DNA of 6,032 nucleotides from Calditrichia bacterium (GCA_026991005.1 JALXCH010000290.1:1-6032); one strand, 5' to 3'; positions 1 to 4,368 are shown, counted from the first letter of the stretch. Notes: generated by a model not told the origin, from the sequence alone. Numbers and translations: made by a program.

Positions 1-285
1 CCCATCACGGGGAAAACTCACCAGATTCGTTTGCATCTTCAGTATTCCGGTCTCCCCATCCTTGGCGATTTTCGTTACGGATTTTCATCGGCAGAGCTCC
101 CCGGTGAAATCTCTTCTCCAGAGCGAACCCTGCTGCATTGCCGGGAAATGGTATTTGTACATCCTATTACTTTAGACCGTTTGAAGATTCAGGCACCGCT
201 TCCTGCAGATTTTTCTCGCTTCCTGCGACTGCTCTTCCCTGACATTTCTGATAATATCAATACAAACCTGATGCCAACACCATAA
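1..285 (+). CDS. RluA-family pseudouridine synthase, C-terminal fragment (5' end outside window)
   Basis: The reading frame is open from base 1 and ends at TAA 283-285, giving 94 visible residues. They begin PITGKTHQIRLHLQYSG, the conserved RluA-family segment usually written TGRTHQIRVHL. This is followed by LPILGDFRYG, matching the family's 'P(L/I)xGDxxYG' block, and by LLHCREMVFVHPIT, matching the 'LHAxxLxFxHP' block close to the C-terminus. Enzymes of this family isomerise specific uridines to pseudouridine in 23S rRNA or tRNA in the cytoplasm. The catalytic aspartate (HRLD motif) and any S4 domain would lie upstream, outside the window, so the subfamily (RluA, RluC, RluD or TruC) cannot be assigned. 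A TTG at 31-33 is an internal Leu codon, not a start, because the conserved motif begins before it. The tail after LRLLFP is short and polar. The gene faces rsmB convergently across 1.3 kb of repeat DNA. Confidence 0.9.
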   Translation, partial: PITGKTHQIRLHLQYSGLPILGDFRYGFSSAELPGEISSPERTLLHCREMVFVHPITLDRLKIQAPLPADFSRFLRLLFPDISDNINTNLMPTP

Positions 286-313
286 CTCATTGTATTTACA
301 CAAATTAACAGAG

Positions 314-329
314 TTGCATTTTGCTGCAA
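314..329. other. Small stem-loop after the rluA-family gene
   Basis: TTGCA (314-318) pairs with TGCAA (325-329) around a 6-nt loop, 28 bases after the stop codon of the rluA-family gene. A T-run (348-354) does not start until 18 bases further on. It is therefore at best a weak terminator for the plus-strand gene and may be chance. Confidence 0.3.
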
Positions 330-340
330 TGACTAAAAAA

Positions 341-398
341 TAGACAATTTTTTTCACATAATAGGCGGGATTTTCGTCAGGGGTTTAAAAAATGTCTA
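341..398. repeat. Imperfect inverted repeat, 12 paired bases with one bulge
   Basis: TAGACA (341-346) is complementary to TGTCTA (393-398). After a single bulged A (347), T348-353 can pair with A387-392. The interior is about 33 nt, including a GC-richer stretch. The stem is AT-rich and would be weak as RNA. It could be a remnant of mobile-element ends, a poor bidirectional terminator, or chance. Confidence 0.35.
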
Positions 399-553
399 AT
401 TGCAACGGGAGGGGGATACGAAAAGGAAGAAGAGGTTTGTTTAGTATCCAGCTAATCCAACTCAGGAAATACTTTCGGTTAGGCAATGGTAAAGCCATTC
501 CATCCCAATCGGGAGGATCACTTCAGTCCCTTAAAGCATCCTTTTTATTTTAG
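392..553 (+). CDS. Possible small protein, 53 residues, unrecognised
   Basis: An ATG at 392 opens a 53-codon frame ending at TAG 551-553. A purine-rich AGGGG (379-383) lies 8 nt before the ATG and could act as a ribosome binding site. The product starts MSNCNGRGIRKGRRG, is strongly basic in its first half, then carries a Gln/Leu-rich stretch and a Ser-rich tail (PSQSGGSLQSLKASFLF). There is no signal peptide, membrane segment or motif that I recognise. An ORF of this length can occur by chance, and the DNA under it also holds two small stem-loops (485-499 and 503-514), so this could equally be untranslated or a decayed gene. Confidence 0.22.
   Translation: MSNCNGRGIRKGRRGLFSIQLIQLRKYFRLGNGKAIPSQSGGSLQSLKASFLF
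485..514. other. Pair of small stem-loops
   Basis: AATGG (485-489) pairs with CCATT (495-499) around TAAAG. Directly after it, TCCC (503-506) pairs with GGGA (511-514) around AATC. The surrounding 470-545 sequence is less AT-rich than its neighbours. I tried to match it to common riboswitch cores and could not. Confidence 0.3.
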
Positions 554-573
554 ATAGTTTTTACCGCTATCTA
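551..573. repeat. Inverted repeat, 7-bp stem
   Basis: TAGATAG (551-557) and CTATCTA (567-573) form a perfect 7-bp stem with a 9-nt loop. It sits just before the first copy of the tandem repeat unit and overlaps the stop codon of the weak small ORF. It has no adjacent T-run on the plus side beyond the loop, so it is not a convincing terminator. Confidence 0.4.
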
Positions 574-608
574 CGCTTTCTGAATCTTTCTGCTCTCAGA
601 TTTCTATT

Positions 609-654
609 CCCGGGGCTTCGCCCCGGGCTATCCCTGTGTGAGTGCTTCGCACTC
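609..654. repeat. Double-hairpin element A
   Basis: Two hairpins stand in series. CCCGGGGC (609-616) pairs perfectly with GCCCCGGG (620-627) around a TTC triloop. GAGTGC (640-645) pairs with GCACTC (649-654), also around TTC. The spacer 628-639 is exactly 12 nt and begins CT. There is no T-run after the second stem, so this is not a standard terminator. The same arrangement recurs at 912-957 and 1348-1395. Confidence 0.8.
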
Positions 655-828
655 CTGATGAAATAGCGTTTCATTTTTATCCTTTTCGCATCTTTATCGG
701 TTCTTTCCTGCCGGAACATTGTTTAGTTTCGTTGCACCAAATTGCGCCAATTTACACGAACCCATCTAATTAAAATTCTTAATTCAAAATAACAAATCCC
801 AAATAACAAACAAAATATTGTTTTTTTC

Positions 829-854
829 ATTCGTGCTTATTCGGGCGATTCGTG
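829..854. repeat. ATTCGTG triplet in copy 1
   Basis: The words ATTCGTG, ATTCGGG and ATTCGTG start at 829, 839 and 848, spaced 10 and 9 bp. The same triplet with the same spacing occurs in copy 2 at 1134, 1144 and 1153, which suggests that the phasing belongs to the ancestral unit. Confidence 0.65.
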
Positions 855-911
855 GTACTATTAATTCCAGTGACGCCCTTTCAGGGCTTCCTTTTTGTGT
901 TTATTTTTATT

Positions 912-957
912 CCCAGGGCTTCGCCCCGGGCTCTTCATGTGTGAGTGCTTCGCACTC
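912..957. repeat. Double-hairpin element B
   Basis: CCCAGGGC (912-919) faces GCCCCGGG (923-930) around TTC, with one A-C mismatch (915/927). On the minus strand this would be a G-U wobble, so the fold is better preserved in a minus-strand transcript. GAGTGC (943-948) pairs perfectly with GCACTC (952-957) around TTC. The spacer 931-942 is 12 nt and begins CT, as in element A. Confidence 0.8.
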
Positions 958-1133
958 TTGAGGCAAATTTATTGTTTTTACTCTTTTGCTTTACTCTTTA
1001 ACATCTTTATTGGCTTTTTGACCGTCAAAAAATCGCTTTGTTTCACAACGACGAATTGTGCCAATTTGCACAAATCCGCCCAATTCAAAATTCTTGGTTC
1101 AAATAATTTAATTTTTCCTGCTCTAATTTTTTA

Positions 1134-1228
1134 ATTCGTGTCCATTCGTGTGATTCGTGGGCAAATATCAATTCTTTTAATTCGTGCGCATATAATTCGC
1201 GGGTAAATTATCATTCGAACGATTCGTG
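1134..1228. repeat. ATTCG word cluster in copy 2
   Basis: ATTCG starts at 1134, 1144, 1153, 1180, 1195, 1213 and 1222. The first three repeat the 10- and 9-bp spacing of 829-854. The last two are again 9 bp apart and end in GATTCGTGGT, as does copy 1. Most words read ATTCGTG, with ATTCGCG and ATTCGAA variants. The function is unknown: it could be a protein-binding array or simply decayed repeat DNA. Confidence 0.6.
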
Positions 1229-1265
1229 GTTTTGTTAATTCCGGTGAGCCCTACAATTCTAACAC

Positions 1266-1291
1266 CCAATTCAAAACTCTTATTTCAAAAT
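1266..1291. repeat. Third copy of the AATTCAAA phrase
   Basis: CCAATTCAAAACTCTTATTTCAAAA in this stretch resembles 768-789 in copy 1 and 1081-1103 in copy 2. It follows the end of copy 2 within 15 bases, so it may be the start or remnant of a third, mostly lost unit. Confidence 0.5.
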
Positions 1292-1347
1292 CATTTATTC
1301 TTTCTGTCGTCTCTGCAGGACTTAAAATGATGGGGGAATATCCATTT

Positions 1348-1395
1348 CCCATGGCTGAAGACCATGGGCTAATATCTTTCGGCCACTCCGTGGCC
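1348..1395. repeat. Double-hairpin element C (different stems, same architecture)
   Basis: CCCATGG (1348-1354) pairs with CCATGGG (1362-1368) around a 7-nt loop. GGCCAC (1381-1386) pairs with GTGGCC (1390-1395) around the triloop TCC. The spacer 1369-1380 is again exactly 12 nt and begins CT. The second hairpin is again 15 nt long with a 6-bp stem and 3-nt loop. The stem sequences are unrelated to those of A and B, apart from the outer CCC/GGG of the first stem. Confidence 0.7.
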
Positions 1396-1454
1396 TCGTA
1401 TTGTGCCAGTGGATATTTTTTCTAATCCAGATGTTCTATTCTTATTACCCGGAG

Positions 1455-1468
1455 TTCCCGTTCGGGAA
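1455..1468. other. Small hairpin after element C
   Basis: TTCCC (1455-1459) pairs with GGGAA (1464-1468) around GTTC. It follows element C by 59 bases and could be part of the same repeat type. On its own it is weak. Confidence 0.35.
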
Positions 1469-1563
1469 ATATATTTTATTGCTAATAATAATTCTAACTT
1501 TAGACATTATTTTCATTGTTTCCGTGGGTTCTATGTCTTTCCTCAGGATCGGTACCCGACTGC

Positions 1564-1585
1564 GGTTTCTGTGGTTTCTGTGGTT
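1564..1585. repeat. Short tandem repeat of GGTTTCTGT
   Basis: GGTTTCTGT occurs twice back to back (1564-1572 and 1573-1581), followed by a partial third GGTT (1582-1585). It lies just beyond the 3' end of rsmB. Its 9-bp period matches one of the spacings in the ATTCG clusters, although the word differs. Confidence 0.6.
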
Positions 1586-1621
1586 GCAAAAAAATTTTAA
1601 TCAAATCCAACAGGGGGGAAA

Positions 1622-3001
1622 TTAATTTTTCCGGCGGAACCGAACCGCGAAAGAACCATCCATGTGGTGGCGATGTGGGAAGGTACGGATAAAATAAACT
1701 CCATCCAGGTAGCGTGAAGGGATGTAGGGAGTGAGATTTTCCAGTTCAAATTCCGGATGATTCGATAAAAATTCTTCCACCACCCGGTCGTTCTCTTCCA
1801 ATTCGATGGTACAGGTGCTGTAAACGATTATTCCCCCTTCCCGGACATTCTGCGCCGCTACATCCAACAGTCCCAATTGGAGACGTTTCATATTCAGAAT
1901 ATCCTGAAGGGTGCGCTTCCATTTTAAATCCACCCGTTTGCGCAACACCCCGAATCCGGAACAGGGAGCATCCAGTAAAATACGATCGAACTGTCGATTA
2001 GTCGGTAGCTGAAAAGCGTCGGCAGTTACCGAGAACACCCGGATGTAGCCCAAACGCTGCATATTGTCCCGGGTAAACTTTACCCGGGAATAATGGCGAT
2101 CCAGCGCCAGTAGAACCCCGGAATTCTGCATTTTTTCGGCAATAAAACCGGTTTTTCCACCAGGTGCCGAGGTCATATCCAGAATCCATTCTCCCGGTTG
2201 GGGATCCAGAGCCAGCACCGGTAAGGCGGTACTGACATCCTGCACCGTCACCCAACCCTGGCTCAGAAAAGGCAGCTTCCGAAACTCCTGAAAATTGTCA
2301 ATCCAGATGTAATTATCGAAATCAGGATGGATTTCGTAGGAAATCTCTTTGTCTTCCAATGTTCGAAAGAACTGCTCTTTATCGGCTCGCAATTGGTTCA
2401 ATCGCACACTAATCCGGGGACGCTCATTGTTGGCTTCCAGCAGTTTCTGAACCTCATCAATTCCCCAATACTCGATCCAGCGCTGAACCAACCAACGAGG
2501 ATGGGAATAACGCAGTGCCAGCTTATCCAGCACATCCAGTTGAGTTTCCAAGAAATCGAACTTTCGCTGCTGGCGCAAAAAATTGCGCAAAATTGCATTC
2601 ACCAGATTGGCCGTTTTCTGATTGTAGCGATTTTTGGCAATTTCCACCGCTTCGTACAATACGGCATAGGGCGGAATCTTATCCAGAAAAATCAACTGGT
2701 AAAGGGAGGAACGGAGGTTGTTACGGACTTCAATAATTAAATTCTCAAACTCCCCACTATAAAGATGCTGAATGTACCAATCCAGACGTCCCTGCCAGCG
2801 CAGTACACCATTCACCACTTCGGTAATAAAACGTCTGTCCACTTCTTCAAAATTCTTTAATTCATTTTCCAGTAGCTTGTCCGAATAGGCCTGGCGGGTT
2901 TCAACTTTGGTGAGAATTTCTACAATTTTACTACGCACGTGAATCTGAGAGCGATATGTTTCCTTGCCTTCTTCGGGATTTTTTATTTCTCTTTCGATCA
3001 T
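1622..3001 (-). CDS. rsmB: 16S rRNA (cytosine-5)-methyltransferase RsmB
   Basis: This 459-residue protein (E. coli RsmB is about 429) methylates C5 of C967 of 16S rRNA, or its equivalent, using S-adenosylmethionine. Residues about 20-145 form the helical NusB-like RNA-binding domain (VNGVLRWQGRLDW, IPPYAVLYEAVEIAK, LVNAILRNFLRQ). Residues about 190-459 form the linker and Rossmann methyltransferase: QGWVTVQDVSTALP 248-261, SAM motif I DMTSAPGGKT 275-284, motif IV DAPCSG with Cys347, and motif VI YSTCT with the expected nucleophile Cys397. The end, HHMDGSFAVRF, is the usual closing motif. Motif I has Met-Thr where most members have Leu/Met-Cys; that Cys is not catalytic. ATG 2999-3001 is preferred because a matching promoter lies just upstream. 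GGAG is only 3 nt from the ATG, which is short. All key residues are intact. Confidence 0.95.
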   Translation of the reverse strand: MIEREIKNPEEGKETYRSQIHVRSKIVEILTKVETRQAYSDKLLENELKNFEEVDRRFITEVVNGVLRWQGRLDWYIQHLYSGEFENLIIEVRNNLRSSLYQLIFLDKIPPYAVLYEAVEIAKNRYNQKTANLVNAILRNFLRQQRKFDFLETQLDVLDKLALRYSHPRWLVQRWIEYWGIDEVQKLLEANNERPRISVRLNQLRADKEQFFRTLEDKEISYEIHPDFDNYIWIDNFQEFRKLPFLSQGWVTVQDVSTALPVLALDPQPGEWILDMTSAPGGKTGFIAEKMQNSGVLLALDRHYSRVKFTRDNMQRLGYIRVFSVTADAFQLPTNRQFDRILLDAPCSGFGVLRKRVDLKWKRTLQDILNMKRLQLGLLDVAAQNVREGGIIVYSTCTIELEENDRVVEEFLSNHPEFELENLTPYIPSRYLDGVYFIRTFPHRHHMDGSFAVRFRRKN

Positions 3002-3012
3002 CTACTCCACTC

Positions 3013-3027
3013 ATCCGTTTTTCGGAT
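3013..3027 (-). promoter_or_regulatory. Stem-loop at the predicted 5' end of the rsmB mRNA
   Basis: ATCCG and CGGAT form a 5-bp stem around a 5-nt A-loop on the minus strand. If transcription starts about 6-8 nt after the -7 box, this hairpin would lie at or near the 5' terminus of a leader of about 20 nt, just before GGAG and the ATG. Terminal stem-loops of this kind can protect mRNA; here that is inference. Confidence 0.35.
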
Positions 3028-3029
3028 AT

Positions 3030-3061
3030 CAAATATACACTTTTGAAATCGGTGATACAAA
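3030..3061 (-). promoter_or_regulatory. Bacteroidota-type promoter of rsmB
   Basis: Read on the minus strand, TTTG (3058-3061) is followed after 20 nt by TATATTTG (3030-3037). This is an exact match to the TTTG-N19-21-TAnnTTTG consensus of the primary sigma factor of Bacteroidota. It ends 28 bases before the rsmB ATG, giving a short leader. Position, orientation and exact match together make it persuasive. A chance match in AT-rich DNA remains possible. Confidence 0.65.
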
Positions 3062-3066
3062 TTATT

Positions 3067-3084
3067 CCTGAATTGTTACTCAGG
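3067..3084. other. Stem-loop upstream of the rsmB promoter
   Basis: CCTGA (3067-3071) pairs with TCAGG (3080-3084) around 8 nt. It sits between the minus-strand terminator and the -33 box of the rsmB promoter. It could be an operator-like palindrome or chance. Confidence 0.25.
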
Positions 3085-3090
3085 GGTATT

Positions 3091-3126
3091 AAAAAAGCTC
3101 CTCTTACATGTTTTAGTAAAAGGAGC
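3091..3126 (-). terminator. Strong rho-independent terminator (minus strand)
   Basis: On the minus strand GCTCCTTTTAC pairs with GTAAGAGGAGC (11 bp, one G-U) around an 8-nt loop and is followed at once by six T. It stops transcription arriving from the glmU-like gene, about 250 bases after that gene's stop codon. It thereby separates that unit from rsmB. On the plus strand no T-run follows the stem. Confidence 0.88.
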
Positions 3127-3375
3127 CTGGTAAGGGGGAGAAAACACAGTTACCCGTTCTGCTAATAAAATGGATGAATATTTTAATTTTCAGGCAATAA
3201 TTTCAGCAACCTGTCATTCAGAGTTTTGCTTTAGCAAAACGAAGAATCTCTCTCCGCAAAGAGGGAGATTCCCTGCACAAGCAGGACGAAGGTTCTCCGC
3301 GTCCTGCGATAGCAGTGCGTAGTAATTTAATTTACTTTTTTATTAATATTTTTACACACCGGATAAAGATTGTAT
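3127..3375. other. Gene-free 3' region of the glmU-like unit
   Basis: This stretch lies between the glmU-like stop codon and the terminator, so it is probably transcribed as a long 3' untranslated region on the minus strand. Apart from the hairpin repeat at 3213-3315 it is AT-rich. I see no ORF with a credible start and no tRNA-like fold. Confidence 0.55.
3213..3315. repeat. Dispersed hairpin repeat of the GTCATTC...GAAGAATCTC type
   Basis: The frame GTCATTCAGAG...CGAAGAATCTC resembles a repeat I know from many bacterial genomes (TCATTCTGAG...CGAAGAATCTC). Here the middle is GTTTTGC-TTTA-GCAAAAC (3223-3240). It is followed by GAATCTCTCTC/GAGGGAGATTC (3244-3271; 11 bp, one wobble) and CCTGC-ACAA-GCAGG (3272-3285). 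GCAGGAC (3281-3287) can instead pair with GTCCTGC (3301-3307), whose CTGC can also pair with GCAG (3312-3315), so three stems compete. No T-run follows. It probably lies in the 3' untranslated part of the glmU-like transcript. Confidence 0.65.
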
Positions 3376-4143
3376 CTACAATTCGGTAAAACTGTTCATG
3401 GTTCGTTTCAACATTCGCTGGAAAAGAATCTTTTCCGCTTGCAGAAGCTGTTGAGGATTGTTAATTCCGTGGGTTTCTTCCACATTGGGTGCCAGTACGG
3501 GAACAACTTTCTTTCCCTCTTCCACCCAGATTTTTACCACATCGGGTAAATAGTACTCTCCCTGACTGTTGTCGTTGGAAACACGGGGAAGCGTTTCGAA
3601 CAACGGACGGCTTTTGAAAATATATATTCCCACGTTGATTTCTTTAATTTTGCGGATTTCCTCGTCGGCGTCTTTATGCTCTACAATTTTCCGGACATAC
3701 CCTTTTTCGTCCCGGACGATGCGTCCGTAGCCGGTGGGATCGTCCATTTTCGCGGTGAGTAAAGTAGCGTACGGTTGTTCCTCCTGATGAATTTTCATTA
3801 GTCGGTGCAGGGTATCGGTGGTAAGCAAAGGCACATCGCCCGAAAGCACCAGAATATCTCCATCAAAATCTTTGAAAATTTCCCGGGTTTGTAACACCGC
3901 ATGGCCGGTGCCCAACTGCTCTTCCTGTACGGCGTAAAGCACATTGCGATTCTTGGTAGCTTCCATTACCAGCTCTTTTTTGTGCCCCACGACAAGCACA
4001 ATTTTCTGAGAACCGATTTTCTCAGCCACATCAATAACGTAATGCACCATGGGACGTTCGTTTAAAGGGTGCAATACCTTGGGTAAATCCGATTTCATGC
4101 GTTTCCCTTTTCCGGCTGCTAGAATAATCGTTGCCAGCTCCAT
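3376..4143 (-). CDS. GlmU-like uridylyltransferase (N-acetylglucosamine-1-phosphate type), acetyltransferase domain absent
   Basis: The 255-residue product matches the N-terminal pyrophosphorylase domain of GlmU, which joins UTP and GlcNAc-1-phosphate to make UDP-GlcNAc for peptidoglycan and outer-membrane glycans. The nucleotide loop AAGKGKRMKSDLPKVLHPL spans 9-27 (Arg15, Lys22). Further conserved sites are Gln73/Gln76 with LGTGHA 77-82, metal-binding Asp103 in SGDVPLL, GYGRIVR 138-144, Glu155 in KIVEHKDA, Asn170 in EINVGIYIF, and the second metal ligand Asn228 in GINNPQQL. These align closely with E. coli GlmU numbering. The protein ends after the linker helix (about 230-250) with none of the left-handed beta-helix repeats of the usual 450-residue bifunctional enzyme, and no remnant of them follows the TAG. 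AAAGGA lies 5 nt before the ATG. A related sugar-nucleotide specificity cannot be excluded. Confidence 0.88.
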   Translation of the reverse strand: MELATIILAAGKGKRMKSDLPKVLHPLNERPMVHYVIDVAEKIGSQKIVLVVGHKKELVMEATKNRNVLYAVQEEQLGTGHAVLQTREIFKDFDGDILVLSGDVPLLTTDTLHRLMKIHQEEQPYATLLTAKMDDPTGYGRIVRDEKGYVRKIVEHKDADEEIRKIKEINVGIYIFKSRPLFETLPRVSNDNSQGEYYLPDVVKIWVEEGKKVVPVLAPNVEETHGINNPQQLLQAEKILFQRMLKRTMNSFTEL

Positions 4144-4148
4144 AATTT

Positions 4149-4154
4149 TCCTTT
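4149..4154 (-). promoter_or_regulatory. Ribosome binding site of the glmU-like gene
   Basis: AAAGGA on the minus strand sits 5 nt before the ATG at 4141-4143. It supports this start, which also places the nucleotide-binding loop at the usual distance from the N-terminus. Confidence 0.65.
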
Positions 4155-4180
4155 CTCGTTTTATGATTTCACGTTGCCTG

Positions 4181-4207
4181 AGAATCCCTGCTCACGGCTG
4201 TGATTCT
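4181..4207. other. Stem-loop in the glmU-like leader
   Basis: AGAATC (4181-4186) pairs with GATTCT (4202-4207). The interior can add a short CAC/GTG pairing (4193-4195 with 4200-4202), in competition with the outer stem's last base. It is modest in strength and its function is unknown. Confidence 0.3.
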
Positions 4208-4304
4208 ATTTCCTTAATTGCTCATTTCCTCTACTCTGAGGGCTAATTGTTGGGATACGTTCCCGATACCCTCTTTTTCGATAAAAATCGGTTCAAATTT
4301 GAGA

Positions 4305-4337
4305 AAAAGATAAGGGGATGGATTGACAAAAATCAAA
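4305..4337 (-). promoter_or_regulatory. Candidate promoter of the glmU-like gene
   Basis: On the minus strand TTTG (4334-4337) is followed after 21 nt by TATCTTTT (4305-4312), one mismatch from TAnnTTTG. It lies just beyond the groEL terminator, where a promoter for the next gene is expected. Because the region is AT-rich, a match of this quality may be chance. Confidence 0.35.
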
Positions 4338-4368
4338 TATTTTGTAAGTGATTTGCCAGCAGGAAATT

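Larger units (their letters stand above)
601..903. repeat. Degenerate tandem repeat unit, copy 1
   Basis: This is the first copy of a unit repeated directly downstream. By eye, 601-660 matches 904-963 at about 53 of 60 positions without gaps. The alignment continues with small indels: CATCTTTATCGG (689-700) against CATCTTTATTGG (1002-1013), the block 740-790 against 1054-1104, and GATTCGTGGT with TTAATTCC (847-868) against 1221-1242. In order the copy holds a double hairpin (609-654), a third hairpin (ATGAAA 658-663 with TTTCAT 669-674), the AAATTG-CGC-CAATTT hairpin (739-753), an ATTCG triplet (829-854) and GCCCT-TTC-AGGGC (875-887). Confidence 0.75.
904..1252. repeat. Degenerate tandem repeat unit, copy 2 (expanded)
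   Basis: This copy follows the first directly and keeps the order of its parts: double hairpin (912-957), CATCTTTATTGG (1002-1013), AATTG-TGC-CAATT hairpin (1054-1066), the AATTCAAAATTCTTGGTTCAAA phrase (about 1082-1103), ATTCG words, and TTAATTCC with GCCCT (1235-1252). It is longer than copy 1 mainly because about 70 extra bases with four more ATTCG words lie between the first triplet and the closing TTAATTCC block. Sequence drift outside the hairpins is considerable. Confidence 0.72.
286..1621. other. Long convergent intergenic region made largely of degenerate repeats
   Basis: About 1.34 kb separates the stop codons of two converging genes. The base composition is clearly more AT-rich than the genes, apart from GC-rich hairpin arms. 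I find no confident protein or RNA gene; the one plausible small ORF is listed separately. From about 600 onward the region is built of repeated words: 'AATTCAAAATTCTTAATTCAAA'-like phrases in three copies, ATTCGTG clusters, and several hairpins with 3-nt loops. No transposase or integrase remnant was recognised in any frame. No strong rho-independent terminator is visible after the rluA-family gene or after rsmB. Confidence 0.8.
4144..4368. other. Spacer and putative long leader of the glmU-like gene
   Basis: About 225 AT-rich bases lie between the groEL terminator and the glmU-like start. They hold a candidate promoter (4305-4337), a small CGAT-AAAA-ATCG hairpin (4279-4290) and the stem-loop at 4181-4207. 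If the candidate promoter is right the leader would be about 150 nt, long enough for regulation, but I do not recognise any riboswitch. No gene is seen. Confidence 0.5.

Noticed and set aside
470..560. Riboswitch or small structured RNA
   Set aside because: Several small stems can be drawn, but I could not match conserved cores of common riboswitches. The final ATCC before a T-rich run pairs with only four bases, too few for a terminator call.
895..1134. 79-codon plus-strand open frame across repeat copy 2
   Set aside because: It starts at a TTG with no ribosome binding site and its residues simply translate the hairpin repeat and AT-rich linker. The matching stretch of copy 1 shows no sign that a reading frame is conserved.
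829..1228. CRISPR array
   Set aside because: The repeated word is only about 7 bp, with 2-3 bp gaps and irregular clusters. There are no 25-40 bp repeats with unique spacers and no cas genes.
286..1621. Insertion sequence or prophage remnant
   Set aside because: No transposase, integrase or paired terminal inverted repeats with target-site duplications were recognised in any frame. Repeats alone do not justify a mobile-element call.
1401..1625. Two overlapping plus-strand frames of 65-74 codons
   Set aside because: They are low-complexity Ile/Leu/Phe-rich products in AT-rich repeat DNA with no recognisable domain, and two frames are open at once, as expected for AT-rich non-coding sequence.
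2327..2740. 137-codon open frame antisense to rsmB
   Set aside because: It lies wholly within rsmB on the opposite strand, has no ribosome binding site or known motif, and is best explained as a shadow frame.
3127..3375. tRNA or other RNA gene upstream of the minus-strand terminator
   Set aside because: No cloverleaf or TTCGA arm was found. The stems present belong to the dispersed hairpin repeat, and the terminator is adequately explained by the glmU-like gene.
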